A program made the translations under genes and the position numbers. From positions 1 through 37,361 of the IMG/VR virus record IMGVR_UViG_3300035670_000653: 37,361 nucleotides of DNA; one strand, given 5' to 3'. The notes under the pieces are model-generated. The model was not told the DNA's origin. It did not search any database and saw only the letters and a list, made by a program, of their open reading frames with translations. The DNA comes from a virus. This document shows, in pieces, positions 1-8,803 of the stretch. Numbering within the stretch: the first letter of the stretch is position 1; each line of letters begins with the position of its first letter.

Positions 1-16
1 GCATATTTTTTCGTGC

Positions 17-39
17 GGGGGTTTTAGGGGAGGGGGGGG
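17..39 (+). other. G-rich tract, possible G-quadruplex
   Basis: Runs of 5, 4 and 8 guanines separated by short spacers satisfy a G-quadruplex pattern of four GGG runs. The tract lies upstream of the terminase genes, where cos or pac sites often lie, but no cos-like dyad could be recognised. It could also be a low-complexity end of the contig. Confidence 0.3.
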
Positions 40-77
40 TAGTCTCCGCCCTGACTGTTGCAGACGTATTCATTCTG

Positions 78-117
78 GAAGAAGCCGCCCAGGGCAACCT
101 CGGCGGCTTCTTCGTTT
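78..117 (+). terminator. Intrinsic terminator before terminase genes
   Basis: A perfect 12-bp stem (GAAGAAGCCGCC at 78-89, GGCGGCTTCTTC at 102-113) encloses a 12-nt loop and is followed by a short GTTTT tail. It would end transcription of whatever gene lies left of the window, just before the terminase ribosome-binding site (GGAG, 119-122). Confidence 0.65.
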
Positions 118-127
118 TGGAGCTCCA

Positions 128-676
128 ATGGGATCTCGTGGGCCTCAACCGCTGCCGGCGAACGTGCATCTGCTGCGCGGGAATCCGTCGAAGAAGTCCG
201 CCGCGGACTTGTTCGACGAGTTCAACCCGGAAGTGGAGATCCCGGACGCGCCGCGGTGGATCTGGCCCGAGGCGAAAAAGGAGTGGAAGCGCATCGGCGC
301 CGAGCTGCAGCGCTACGGCCTGATCAGCAAGCTCGATCGCGCCGCCCTGGTGCTGTACTGCCAGGCATGGGCCCGCCTGGTGTGGGCCGAGACGATGCTG
401 TCGCGGGCCATGCGCGTCGCCGAGGAAAAGCGCATGGCGGCCGAGGCCGCCGGCGAGGAGTGGAAGGGTGGCGACGGCATCATGGTCCCCAGCCCGAACG
501 GCTCCCTGGTCTATTCGCACCACTGGGTGGTGCAGCGCCGCGCCGCGCAAGAGGTGCATTGGTATCTGCAGAGCTTTGGCCTGTCGCCGTCGTCGCGCTC
601 CCGCGTGAAGACCAGCAGCAACCGCCAGGCTGATTTCTTCCAGGAAGCCGGACAGGACGCATGGAACGGACTCTGA
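128..676 (+). CDS. Terminase small subunit, P27 family
   Basis: A 182-aa protein starting MGSRGPQPLPANVHLLRGNP, the usual opening of P27-type small terminases. Such subunits recognise the packaging site and load the large subunit onto concatemeric DNA. The start is supported by GGAG five bases upstream of ATG 128. The middle of the protein (about 60-110) is a helical segment typical of the family. The 3' end overlaps the large-subunit gene by 16 bp, so the two are translationally coupled. Family assignment rests on the N-terminal signature, size and position directly before TerL; the packaging mode (cos or pac) cannot be read from it. Confidence 0.88.
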   Translation: MGSRGPQPLPANVHLLRGNPSKKSAADLFDEFNPEVEIPDAPRWIWPEAKKEWKRIGAELQRYGLISKLDRAALVLYCQAWARLVWAETMLSRAMRVAEEKRMAAEAAGEEWKGGDGIMVPSPNGSLVYSHHWVVQRRAAQEVHWYLQSFGLSPSSRSRVKTSSNRQADFFQEAGQDAWNGL

Positions 677-2382
677 CCTACGGCGAGATCGCGACGCAGT
701 ACGCGCGCGACATCGTCGACGGCCGCATTCCCGCCTGCAAGTGGCACAAGCTCGCCTGTGCCCGCCATTTGCGCGACCTCGAGCGCATCGGCAGCGCCGG
801 CTTCCCCTATGTTTTCAATCCAGAGCTCACCGACGCCGCCGGCAAGACCTACTTCCCTGGCGAGCGGATCTGCAAGTTCGCCGAGCTCATGCCGCACATC
901 AAGGGCGACTGGGCTGCGCGTGGCCAGCTCATCGTCCTCGAAGCCTGGCAGATCTTCATCCTCGTCAGCATCTTCGCCTGGGTGCATCGCGACACCGGCA
1001 AGCGCCGCTTCCGCGTTGCCGACCTCTACGTCCCGCGCAAGAATGCCAAGAGCACCCTGGCCGCCGTCATCGGCAACTTCATGCTCGCTGTCGACGGCGA
1101 ATTCGGCGCCGAGGTCTACTCCGGCGCCACCTCGCAGGACCAGGCGCTCGAAGTCTTCCGCCCCGCGCTGCTCATGGCCCGCGCCACCCCGCGCTTCATG
1201 CAGACCTACGGCGTCAGCGCCAACGCCAGCAACCTCGCCGTCGTTGAGAAGAACAGCAAATTCGAACCCGTCATCGGCAAGCCGGGCGACGGCGCCAGCC
1301 CCAGCTGCGCCATCGTCGATGAATACCACGAGCACAAGACCCCCGAGCTCTACGAAACAATGCAGACCGGCATGGGCGCGCGCTCACAGCCGCTGATCCT
1401 GGTCATCACCACCGCCGGAAGCGACATCTCCGGCCCCTGCTTCCAGCATCAGCAGGAACTCGAGAAGATCCTCGAGGGAACCATCGACAACGACCAGCGC
1501 TTCGGCATCGTCTTCGGCATCGACGAAGGCGACGACTGGACCAATGAAGACGTCCTGCGCAAGGCCAACCCCAACTATGGCGTCAGCGTCGATGCCGAGT
1601 TCCTCGCCATCCAGCAGCGCGACGCCATTGCCGACCCGCGCAAGCAGAACGTCTTCAAGATCAAGCACCTCAACGTCTGGGTCGCCGCCGCTTCGCCCTG
1701 GCTCAACCTCTACCACCTGCAGCAGGCTGGCGACCCATCGCTCAAGCTCGAAGACTTCCGCGGTCAGGATTGCATCGCCGGCCTCGACCTGGCGAGCAAG
1801 CAGGACATCGCCTCAAATGTCTACCTCTTCGATCGCGAGATCAACGGTGAAAAGCACTACTACGCCATCAGCCGCAACTACGTCCCCGAAGCGGCCGTGC
1901 AGAAACCAGAGAACGCCCACTATCAAGGCTGGGTGATCAGCGGCCACCTGATCCAGACCGACGGCAACATGATCAACATCACGCAGATCGAAGACGATCT
2001 GCTCGAAGCCGCCGAGACCGTTGTCCTGCGTGAGGTCGCCAAGGACCCATGGAACTCAGCCCAGCTCGGCGCCAACCTGCAGGAAGCCGGCTTCGAGGTT
2101 GTCGACATCCCGCAGCAGGTCCGCTACCTCAGCGAACCGATGAAAGAGCTGCAGGCCCTCGTCGACGCCGGTCGCTTCCATCATGACGGCAATCCCGCCT
2201 TCGTCTGGATGCTCTCCAACGTCGAAGTCAAGGAATACCGCAACGAAAACATCTTCCCGCGCAAGCAGCGCGCCGCCAACAAGATCGACGCTGCGGTCGC
2301 GTTGATCGTTGCAATGAGCCGGGCGCTGGTTTCCGCGCCGGGCAACAACACCTACTCCGAGGTCGACCTGGTCATCCTATGA
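661..2382 (+). CDS. Terminase large subunit (packaging ATPase-nuclease)
   Basis: A 573-aa terminase of the Terminase_1 type, which drives DNA translocation into the prohead and cuts the concatemer. The ATPase part shows a Walker A-like VPRKNAKST at about residues 124-132 and a Walker B CAIVDE ending at E221. The RNase H-like nuclease part contains LDLASKQD with D376, and a late acidic site KID at 541-543. Length is normal and no motif is missing. Its stop overlaps the portal start in an ATGA arrangement. Function is firm from motifs and neighbourhood. Confidence 0.95.
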   Translation: MERTLTYGEIATQYARDIVDGRIPACKWHKLACARHLRDLERIGSAGFPYVFNPELTDAAGKTYFPGERICKFAELMPHIKGDWAARGQLIVLEAWQIFILVSIFAWVHRDTGKRRFRVADLYVPRKNAKSTLAAVIGNFMLAVDGEFGAEVYSGATSQDQALEVFRPALLMARATPRFMQTYGVSANASNLAVVEKNSKFEPVIGKPGDGASPSCAIVDEYHEHKTPELYETMQTGMGARSQPLILVITTAGSDISGPCFQHQQELEKILEGTIDNDQRFGIVFGIDEGDDWTNEDVLRKANPNYGVSVDAEFLAIQQRDAIADPRKQNVFKIKHLNVWVAAASPWLNLYHLQQAGDPSLKLEDFRGQDCIAGLDLASKQDIASNVYLFDREINGEKHYYAISRNYVPEAAVQKPENAHYQGWVISGHLIQTDGNMINITQIEDDLLEAAETVVLREVAKDPWNSAQLGANLQEAGFEVVDIPQQVRYLSEPMKELQALVDAGRFHHDGNPAFVWMLSNVEVKEYRNENIFPRKQRAANKIDAAVALIVAMSRALVSAPGNNTYSEVDLVIL

Positions 2383-3602
2383 GCCTCCGACTTCGACTCG
2401 CCCAATGGGCGCTGCGCGGCGTGCATCCGCGCGACCCGGCGCTGGCCGAATGGCTCGGCATGCTCAACATGACGGCCGCCGGTGTCTCGGTGACGGCCGA
2501 GACCGCAATGCGAGTTTCGACGGTCTATGCGTGCATCAGAGTTCTGTCCGAGACCGTTGCCAGCCTGCCGCTCGTCGTCTATCGCCGGAAGCCCGGCGGC
2601 GGGAAAGAGCGCGCAACCGACCACTGGCTCTATTCACTGCTGCATGGTGGACCGAACGGCTGGATGACCAGCTTCGCGTGGCGCGAACAGGGTGTCGCGC
2701 ACCAATGCCTGCGCGGAGTTTCCTACAGCCGCATCATCGGCGATCCGCGCGGCCGGCGTCAGCTCGTGCCGATCCATCCCGACCGGATGCGCGTCAAGCT
2801 GCTCGATACCGGCCGGCTCGCCTATGAGCTGCAGAAACAGAGCGGCGGTACCGAGATCCTGCTCCAGGAAGAAGTTCTGCGCATCCCGCACCTGGTTGTC
2901 GATGGCATCCGCCCGGTGACGCCGATCGAAGCGCAGAAAGAAGCGCTCGGCGCTGCCCTGGCCGCCCAGGACTACAGCGCGCGCTTCTGGGCTAACGATG
3001 CCAAGCCGCGCAGCGGCTGGATCGAGATGCAGGGCGATTTCAAAAGCGGTGGCGACGAAGAGGGCTTCCGCAAAAAATGGCAGCAGTACATGACGGGCGA
3101 GAACCGCCACAAGATCGCCTTTCTGCCGAAGGGAATGACCTATCACGCGCTCTCCATGACCATGGAGGATGCGCAGTTCATCGAGACGCGCAAGCTGCAG
3201 CGCTCGGAAGTCGCGAGCATCTTCCGCGTTCCGCCGCACATGATCGGCGACCTCGAGCGTGCGACCTTCAGCAACGTCGAGCAGCAGTCCATCGACTTCG
3301 TCGTGCACACCATCCGCCCCTGGCTGGTGCGCTGGGAGCAAGAGCTGACGCGCGGCCTGCTTACCGAAGCCGAGCAGGAGAAGTATTTCGTCGAGTTCCT
3401 CGTCGATGGCCTGCTCCGGGGAGATGCCAATGCCCGCGCCAACTACTTCCGCACTGCCGTTCTCACTGGCTGGATGAACCGCAACGAGGTGCGCGAGATC
3501 GAGAACATGAACCGCGAGGAAGGGCTCGATGAATTCCTTGCCCCGCTCAACATGACCCCGGCCGATCTTCTGGCCGATGTATTGAAAGGAAAGACGGCAT
3601 GA
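2379..3602 (+). CDS. Portal protein, HK97 family
   Basis: A 407-aa protein recognisable as a Phage_portal (HK97-type) member: AETAMRVSTVYACIRVLSET near residues 39-58 and the stretch containing RSEVASIFRVPPHMIGDL in the middle are hallmark segments. It forms the dodecameric ring at the capsid vertex through which DNA passes. The start codon overlaps the TerL stop, and its own stop overlaps the protease start (ATGA), giving a tightly coupled TerL-portal-protease unit. The length is usual for the family. Confidence 0.94.
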   Translation: MSLRLRLAQWALRGVHPRDPALAEWLGMLNMTAAGVSVTAETAMRVSTVYACIRVLSETVASLPLVVYRRKPGGGKERATDHWLYSLLHGGPNGWMTSFAWREQGVAHQCLRGVSYSRIIGDPRGRRQLVPIHPDRMRVKLLDTGRLAYELQKQSGGTEILLQEEVLRIPHLVVDGIRPVTPIEAQKEALGAALAAQDYSARFWANDAKPRSGWIEMQGDFKSGGDEEGFRKKWQQYMTGENRHKIAFLPKGMTYHALSMTMEDAQFIETRKLQRSEVASIFRVPPHMIGDLERATFSNVEQQSIDFVVHTIRPWLVRWEQELTRGLLTEAEQEKYFVEFLVDGLLRGDANARANYFRTAVLTGWMNRNEVREIENMNREEGLDEFLAPLNMTPADLLADVLKGKTA

Positions 3603-4195
3603 AAGACCGAGAGATCCGCAGCTTCACCCTCGACGAAATCAAGATCGAGGCGCGCGAAGACGGCAAACGCCTCATCCGTGGCCATGCCGCCGTGTTCAAC
3701 CAGCTCTCCGAGGATCTCGGCGGCTTCCGCGAGCAGATCGCGCCGGGCGCCTTTGCCGAGGCCATCAAGACCGACGACGTGCGCGCGCTGTTCAACCACA
3801 ACGCCGACCTCATCCTTGGTCGCAACCTCGCCGGCACCCTCAAGCTCGCGGAGGACGCACGTGGCCTCGCCATCGAACTCGACCCGCCCGATACGCAAGC
3901 CGGTCGCGACCTGCTCGTCAGTATGGAGCGCGGCGACGTGACACAGATGTCCTTCGGCTTCAGCGTCCGCCCCAACGGCCAGAACTGGGGCAAGGACGAT
4001 ACCGGCCAGGTCGTGCGCACCATCACTCGCGTGCGCCTGTTCGATGTCTCTCCCGTCGTCTACCCGGCCTACCCGCAAACCGACGTCGCAGTTCGCGAGC
4101 TGCGCGACTGGCAAGCCGCCCAGGCGCCGCATGTCGATGTCGCCGGCCGCGCTGCGCTCGACATTCAGCGGCGCCGACTGGAGCTGGCTGCGTAG
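3599..4195 (+). CDS. Prohead maturation protease, HK97 (S78) family
   Basis: A 198-aa protease that trims the capsid N-terminus during head maturation. The opening includes IRGHAAVFN (26-34), and the pattern continues with ALFNHN containing the probable catalytic H67 and GDVTQMSFGF containing the probable nucleophile S118, as in HK97 gp4. It lies between portal and capsid, its standard position. It is followed by a hairpin terminator rather than by the capsid gene directly, so capsid expression can be set separately. Confidence 0.93.
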   Translation: MKDREIRSFTLDEIKIEAREDGKRLIRGHAAVFNQLSEDLGGFREQIAPGAFAEAIKTDDVRALFNHNADLILGRNLAGTLKLAEDARGLAIELDPPDTQAGRDLLVSMERGDVTQMSFGFSVRPNGQNWGKDDTGQVVRTITRVRLFDVSPVVYPAYPQTDVAVRELRDWQAAQAPHVDVAGRAALDIQRRRLELAA

Positions 4196-4216
4196 CGCAC
4201 CAAGAAACCTACCCAC

Positions 4217-4248
4217 AAGGGCCGCCCGGGCAACCGCGCGGCCCTTTT
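4217..4248 (+). terminator. Intrinsic terminator between protease and capsid
   Basis: A 9-bp perfect stem (AAGGGCCGC at 4217-4225, GCGGCCCTT at 4238-4246) ends in TTTT. It sits in the 123-bp gap before the major capsid gene. Because the late genes continue on the same strand, it must be leaky, bypassed by an antiterminator, or used for mRNA 3'-end definition. Confidence 0.6.
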
Positions 4249-4318
4249 CATTTCCAGGCGCCGCCCCGGCCGGCCAAGCGGACGCCTCCCTCCATCGGCC
4301 GGGAAGGAGATCAGAAAC

Positions 4319-5578
4319 ATGAGCAAGAAACTGAACGACCTGCGCCACCAGCGCAATCAGCTCGTCACCCAGGCGCGCGGCATCCTCGACAAGGCCGATG
4401 CCGAGAAGCGCGGCCTGAATGCCGACGAGCAGAAATCCTACGACGACATCTTCGCCAAGCAGGACGAACTGCGCGGCCAGATCGAGCGCGAAGAGCGCCA
4501 AATCGAGCTTGAGCGCCAGCTGGCGGATAGTCAGATGCGCAACGGCAACGGCGGCGACGACGGCGGCCGCGGAGAGCAGCGCGGCGAAAACGCCGGCCCC
4601 AATGGTCCGAGGGGCACCGAGGAATACCGCGCCGCCTTCGACGCCTTCCTTCGTGGCGGGCGCAACAATCTTAACCCCGACCAGATCCGCGCCCTGTCTG
4701 CCGGCGCCGGCTCCGAGGGTGGCTTCATGATCGCGTCGGAACAGATGGCGTCCGGCATGATTCAGGCCCTCGACGATGTGGTGCTGATCCGCCAGTGGGC
4801 GACCAAGCACTCCATTCCCACGGCGGCTAGCCTGGGCGCCGTCTCGCTCGATTCCGACCCGGCCGATGCCGACTGGACCAGCGAGATCGCGACGGGCAGC
4901 GAAGACAGCACCATGGGCTTCGGCAAGCGCGAGCTGGTCCCGCAGGCGCTGGCCAAGCGCATCAAGGTCAGCAACAAGCTGCTGCGCAAGGTGCCGGCCG
5001 CCGAGGCGCTGGTCATGTCGCGCCTGGCCTACAAGTTCGGCATCTCGGAGGAGAAGGGCTTCCTCACCGGCAACGGCAGCAAGAAGCCGCTCGGCCTCTT
5101 CACCGCCAGCAATGACGGCATCCCGACCACCCGCGACGTGTCCGCGGGCAACGCTGCCACCAGCATCGGCATGGACGGCCTGATCGCCGCCAAGTACAGC
5201 CTCAAGGCGCAGTACCTGCGCAATGCCAAGTGGCTCTTCCATCGCGACGGCGTCAAGCAGATCGCCCAGCTCCGCGCGACGGCCGACGGCCAATACCTGT
5301 GGGAGCCCAGCAAGAAGGCCGGCGAGCCCGACATGCTGCTCGGCCTGCCGATCCACATGTCCGAGTACGTGCCCAACACCTTCACCGCCAGCCAGTACGT
5401 CGGCATGCTCGGCGACTTCAGCTTCTACTGGATCGTCGACGCGCTCGACATGCAGATCCAGCGCCTGGCCGAGCTCTACGCCGAGACCGACCAGACCGGC
5501 TTCATCGGCCGCAAGGAAACCGACGGCCAGCCGGTTCTCGGCGAAGCCTTCGCCCGCGTCAAGCTCGCCGCCTCCTGA
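4319..5578 (+). CDS. Major capsid protein, HK97 fold
   Basis: A 419-aa capsid protein with an N-terminal charged coiled coil (about 1-75), then a Gly/Asn-rich linker (about 76-100) and the HK97-fold body. The first ~100 residues match the delta/scaffolding domain removed by the preceding protease. Body signatures include SAGAGSEGGFMIASEQM and, near the end, a conserved stretch describing the E-loop/P-domain. A good Shine-Dalgarno (AAGGAG) precedes ATG 4319. Position after portal and protease fixes the function. Confidence 0.94.
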   Translation: MSKKLNDLRHQRNQLVTQARGILDKADAEKRGLNADEQKSYDDIFAKQDELRGQIEREERQIELERQLADSQMRNGNGGDDGGRGEQRGENAGPNGPRGTEEYRAAFDAFLRGGRNNLNPDQIRALSAGAGSEGGFMIASEQMASGMIQALDDVVLIRQWATKHSIPTAASLGAVSLDSDPADADWTSEIATGSEDSTMGFGKRELVPQALAKRIKVSNKLLRKVPAAEALVMSRLAYKFGISEEKGFLTGNGSKKPLGLFTASNDGIPTTRDVSAGNAATSIGMDGLIAAKYSLKAQYLRNAKWLFHRDGVKQIAQLRATADGQYLWEPSKKAGEPDMLLGLPIHMSEYVPNTFTASQYVGMLGDFSFYWIVDALDMQIQRLAELYAETDQTGFIGRKETDGQPVLGEAFARVKLAAS

Positions 5579-5655
5579 TCGAGGCGGTACTCGGTAGCAC
5601 CCCGGCGGCGCATTCGGTCGCCGTCGGGCAATCCATCACATAGGAGCCCATACAA

Positions 5656-6030
5656 ATGGACACCAAGCAGACTCAAGATGTGCAGAACTCCCTCGCCCCG
5701 GCTGCCCGTACGGCCAGCGCCAACGGTAGCGGCGTCGATCTCGCCAACTTCGGAAGCGCCACCGTCGCCTTCAGCGTTGGCACCATCACCGACGGCACCC
5801 ACACCCCGAAGGTGCAGGAATCCGACGACAACTCCACCTACACCGACGTCGCCGCCGCCGATCTCATCGGCACGCTCGCCGCCCTGGCGACCGACACCAA
5901 CCAGCGCGTCGGCTACCGCGGCACCAAGCGCTACATCCGCGCCGTCTCCACGGTCGCCGGCGCCACCACCGGCGGCGTCTATGCCGCCGTGGTGATCCGC
6001 GGCGATGCCCGCAAGCAGCCCGTCGCCTGA
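5656..6030 (+). CDS. Small head-region protein of unknown function
   Basis: A 124-aa protein with AGGAG upstream of ATG 5656. It is rich in small and beta-forming residues (Ala, Thr, Gly, Val) and has no cysteine, signal peptide or membrane segment. Placement right after the capsid gene is where many HK97-like phages encode a capsid decoration or head-stabilising protein, so this is the leading guess, from context only. No catalytic motif is visible. The regular Ser/Thr/Asp pattern (for example QESDDNSTYTDVAAA) suggests a beta-sandwich. Confidence 0.7.
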   Translation: MDTKQTQDVQNSLAPAARTASANGSGVDLANFGSATVAFSVGTITDGTHTPKVQESDDNSTYTDVAAADLIGTLAALATDTNQRVGYRGTKRYIRAVSTVAGATTGGVYAAVVIRGDARKQPVA

Positions 6031-6042
6031 TAGGGGCCAGCC

Positions 6043-6306
6043 ATGAAGATCCGCATGAACTCTCTCATGGCCGGCCCGTCCGGCTCCCGCCATCCTGGCC
6101 AGATCTGCACCGTCGGCCAGGACATCGAACTCGCCGAAGCCAAGCAGCTCGTGGCGGGCGGCTATGCCGACGAAATGGCCGAAGAAGCCACGGCCGCTGC
6201 CGCCAAACCCGTCAAGGGCAAGCGGGCCGTCGAAGCCGCCGTCCCGCCGGCGTCGACTTCTGGCGACGGCGCCGCCGCTGATTCCGACACCACCGCTGGC
6301 AACTGA
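6043..6306 (+). CDS. Small conserved head-region protein
   Basis: An 87-aa protein with a folded first half (MKIRMNSLMAGPSGSRHPGQ, then EAKQLVAGGYADEM) and a low-complexity Ala/Pro/Ser tail from about residue 47. The first half resembles short phage proteins with a GQxx-V-AkxLVxxGyA pattern often found between capsid and connector genes. Its role is unknown; it may accompany the head-tail interface. It starts 12 bp after the previous stop, with GGGGCC rather than a strong Shine-Dalgarno upstream. Confidence 0.7.
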   Translation: MKIRMNSLMAGPSGSRHPGQICTVGQDIELAEAKQLVAGGYADEMAEEATAAAAKPVKGKRAVEAAVPPASTSGDGAAADSDTTAGN

Positions 6307-6311
6307 TACAA

Positions 6312-6881
6312 ATGGGCCTCACCCTCACCGCCGCGCCCGGCACCGAGCCGATCGCGCTCGCCGAAGCCAAGCTCCACTGCAAGGTCGACGTCACCGACGA
6401 CGACGCGCTGATCACCGCGCTCATCGTCGCCGCGCGCCGTCTCGCCGAGCAGCAGACCGGGCGCGCGCTGGTGACGCAGCAGTGGAAGCAGACGCTCGAC
6501 GCTTTCCCCGTCGCCGCGATCGCGCTCGACCTGCCGCCGCTGCAAACGGTGGAGTCGCTCAAGTACTACGACACCGACGGCGCGCAGCAGACGCTCGCCG
6601 CCGGCACCGACTACACCGTGCACACGTCTACGCCGCTCGGCCTCGTCGCGCCAGCCTACGGCACCACCTGGCCGGCCACCCGCGACATGCTCGAAGCCGT
6701 CGAGATCGCCTTCACCGCCGGCTATGGCGCCGCCGCCGCCGTGCCGCAGGAGATCAAGCAGTGGATGCTGCTGCAGATCGGCCACTGGTACGAGAACCGC
6801 GAAGCCAGTGGCGACCGCCGCAATCCGCTGCCCTACGTCGACGCGTTGCTCGACCCCTACCGCGTGCTGAGGTTCGGCTGA
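6312..6881 (+). CDS. Head-tail connector, phiE125 gp8 / gp6-like
   Basis: A 189-aa adaptor resembling the phiE125 gp8 family and the wider HK97 gp6-like connectors, which form the ring below the portal. Visible family features are the N-terminal pattern EPIALAEAKLHCKVD..DDALITALIVAARR, the motif LVTQQWKQTLDAFP, and the late segment PQEIKQWMLLQIGHWYENRE. Its stop codon shares a base with the next ATG (TGATG). Order and size agree with the module. Confidence 0.9.
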   Translation: MGLTLTAAPGTEPIALAEAKLHCKVDVTDDDALITALIVAARRLAEQQTGRALVTQQWKQTLDAFPVAAIALDLPPLQTVESLKYYDTDGAQQTLAAGTDYTVHTSTPLGLVAPAYGTTWPATRDMLEAVEIAFTAGYGAAAAVPQEIKQWMLLQIGHWYENREASGDRRNPLPYVDALLDPYRVLRFG

Positions 6882-7198
6882 TGGCTGCCGGTCGGCTCAA
6901 TTGCCGCATCACCCTCCGCCAGCGCGTTACCGGCCAGGACGCCATCGGCCAGCCGGTGCAGACCTGGGCCGACGTCGCCACCGTCTGGGCCGACATCCGC
7001 CATCCGGGCGGATTGGAAACCGTCAAGGCCGATGCCGACGTCTCCGTTGTCAAGGCCAGCATTCGCATTCGCCACCGCACTGGCATCGATGCCGGCATGC
7101 AAGTGGTGCACGGCGCGGATACCTACGACATCAAGGCCGTGCTGCCGGATGCCGCCAGCAAGCGGCATCTCGACCTCGTCTGCGAGCTGGCGAAATGA
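6881..7198 (+). CDS. Head closure / head-tail adaptor protein
   Basis: A 105-aa protein of the SPP1 gp16-like head-closure type: RLNCRITLRQRV near the start, then TWADVATVWADIRHP and the C-terminal pattern DTYDIKAVLPD, the usual small-barrel layout. It seals the connector after packaging and provides the tail docking surface. Start at ATG 6881 is chosen because it overlaps the preceding stop; longer upstream readings in this frame are shadows of the connector gene. Confidence 0.87.
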   Translation: MAAGRLNCRITLRQRVTGQDAIGQPVQTWADVATVWADIRHPGGLETVKADADVSVVKASIRIRHRTGIDAGMQVVHGADTYDIKAVLPDAASKRHLDLVCELAK

Positions 7199-7659
7199 GC
7201 GTCACCATCCACGCCGACATGGCCGGCCTCGACCGCATGATCGACATGCTGGCCGCCGACGTCGAAGAGGCCGCCCGCCCGGCGGCCTTTGCCGGTGCCG
7301 ACGTCATTTACCGCGAAGTCAAGCGCAACGTGGCCGCCCTTGGCCGCGTGAGCGGAAACCTCGACCGCTCGATCTACCGCGTATACTCGAAGGACAACAG
7401 CGGCCGCGGTCGCGCCACCTATCACATCAGCTGGAATGCGCGCAAGGCACCGCATGGCCACCTGGTCGAGTACGGCCACTTTCAGCGCTATCGCGTTTTC
7501 ATCGGCAAGGATGGCCACTGGTACACCGACAAGTCGAATCCGCTTGCCCAACCGCGCCGCGTCGCCGCCGCACCATTCGTGCGTCCCGCCCAGGCCAAAT
7601 TTCCCGAAGCGGTCGCCGCCGCCGAGGCCGAGTTGTTTAAAAGGATCGGCGCCCTGTGA
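7195..7659 (+). CDS. HK97 gp10-like tail completion protein
   Basis: A 154-aa protein with the HK97 gp10 family signature in its centre, NARKAPHGHLVEYGH, followed by VAAAPFVRPA near the end. Members act in head-tail joining or tail completion. ATG 7195 overlaps the stop of the head-closure gene (ATGA), and the C-terminus overlaps the next gene. Assignment rests on the signature and gene order. Confidence 0.88.
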   Translation: MSVTIHADMAGLDRMIDMLAADVEEAARPAAFAGADVIYREVKRNVAALGRVSGNLDRSIYRVYSKDNSGRGRATYHISWNARKAPHGHLVEYGHFQRYRVFIGKDGHWYTDKSNPLAQPRRVAAAPFVRPAQAKFPEAVAAAEAELFKRIGAL

Positions 7660-8009
7660 CCGTCGAATTCGACCTCTTCACCCTGTTGCGCACGTTCGCC
7701 GACCACGTCTTTCCCGACGTCGCGCCGCACGAGACGCCGCGCCCCTACGTCACCTACCAGCAGATCGGCGGCGCCGCACTCAGTTATGTGGATGACGTCG
7801 TTCCCGCGGCGAAAAACGGTTACTTCCAGATCAATGTTTGGTCGAACACGCGTCAAGCCACTGCTGCTCTGGCCCTGCAGATCGAGGCAGCCATGATCGC
7901 CGCCACCGTATTCCAGGCGCGCCCCATGGGCGCGCCTGTCGCAGAACACGAGCCGGACCTGGCCATCTACGGCAGCCGGCAGGATTTCAGCATCTGGTCC
8001 GCCCGATAG
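7656..8009 (+). CDS. Tail completion protein, DUF3168 type
   Basis: A 117-aa protein using a GTG start (7656) that overlaps the preceding TGA. The pattern PRPYVTYQQIGGA followed by GYFQINVWSNTRQATAALALQI is typical of DUF3168/gp17-like tail terminator proteins, which cap the tail tube at the head-proximal end. It closes the connector block; two tandem terminators follow it directly. Confidence 0.87.
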   Translation: MTVEFDLFTLLRTFADHVFPDVAPHETPRPYVTYQQIGGAALSYVDDVVPAAKNGYFQINVWSNTRQATAALALQIEAAMIAATVFQARPMGAPVAEHEPDLAIYGSRQDFSIWSAR

Positions 8010-8032
8010 CCCAGGGCGCCTGAAGAAAACAA

Positions 8033-8054
8033 GCCGCCTCCGGGCGGTTTTTTT
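8033..8054 (+). terminator. Intrinsic terminator, first of tandem pair
   Basis: CCGCC (8034-8038), TCCG loop and GGCGG (8043-8047) are followed by seven T residues. It lies just after the DUF3168 gene. Confidence 0.75.
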
Positions 8055-8077
8055 GTGCCCGCGAGGGCCACTCAACC

Positions 8078-8100
8078 AACCCGCTTCGGCGGGTTTTTTT
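8078..8100 (+). terminator. Intrinsic terminator, second of tandem pair
   Basis: AACCCGC, a TTCG tetraloop (8085-8088) and GCGGGTT, with a seven-T run at 8094-8100. This is a canonical strong terminator placed 17 bp before the tail-tube start. Confidence 0.8.
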
Positions 8101-8116
8101 ATGAAAGGCCCACACC

Positions 8117-8761
8117 ATGGCTCAAGTACCCACCGGCACCCTGTTCTCCGTCGCCACCACCTTCGGCAACGCCATCACCGTCACCGCCGTCACCAACGCC
8201 ACCGAGGCCGTCTGCTCGGCGACCGCGCACGGCCTCAGCACCGGCGACGTCGTCGAAGTCACCAGCGGCTGGGGGCGGCTCAACAAGCGCACCTTCGAAG
8301 TCGAAGTCGTCGACGCCAACAGCTTCAAGCTCAAGAAGGCCGACACCTCCAGCACCTCTCACTACCCTGCCGGCGCCGGCATCGGCAGCGTGCGCGAGGT
8401 CACCGCCTGGACCCAGCTGTCGAAGGTCATGAACCCGCAGACGCAGGGCGGCGACCCCAAGACCGTCAACTACAAGTTCCTCGAGTCCGACGTCGAATAC
8501 TCGATCAACGACGGCTTCACCGCCACCAGCCTGACGCTCGAGATGGACGACGACGACACCACGGCCGGCTACGCCGCGCTGCGCACCCTCACCGACGTGC
8601 AGTCCGACACGGTGCTCAAGGTGCTGGCGCGCAGCGGCTCGCGCGTCTACATGCCCTGCACCGTGGCCATGAACGACGTCCCGCGCATGCAGGACGGCCA
8701 GATCAACCGCATCAGCGTCGCGTTCAACGGCAGCAACCGCCACACCCGCTACGCCGCCTGA
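8117..8761 (+). CDS. Major tail tube protein
   Basis: A 214-aa protein typical of siphophage tail-tube subunits: MAQVPTGTLFSVATTFGNAI at the start, an Ig-like insertion rich in Thr/Val around residues 20-75, and the C-terminal RMQDGQINRISVAFNGSNRH. Subunits stack into the hollow tube around the tape measure. GAAAGG lies 12 bp before ATG 8117. The gene is isolated between two pairs of strong terminators, which suggests independently set, high-level expression. Confidence 0.88.
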   Translation: MAQVPTGTLFSVATTFGNAITVTAVTNATEAVCSATAHGLSTGDVVEVTSGWGRLNKRTFEVEVVDANSFKLKKADTSSTSHYPAGAGIGSVREVTAWTQLSKVMNPQTQGGDPKTVNYKFLESDVEYSINDGFTATSLTLEMDDDDTTAGYAALRTLTDVQSDTVLKVLARSGSRVYMPCTVAMNDVPRMQDGQINRISVAFNGSNRHTRYAA

Positions 8762-8781
8762 TTCCCCGGGGCGCCATGAGG

Positions 8782-8801
8782 CCCGCTTCGGCGGGTCTTT
8801 T
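8782..8801 (+). terminator. Intrinsic terminator after tail tube, first
   Basis: CCCGC-TTCG-GCGGG stem-loop followed by TCTTTT. It is almost the same hairpin as the one at 8078-8100, so the tail-tube gene is bracketed by near-identical elements. Confidence 0.7.
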
Positions 8802-8803
8802 CT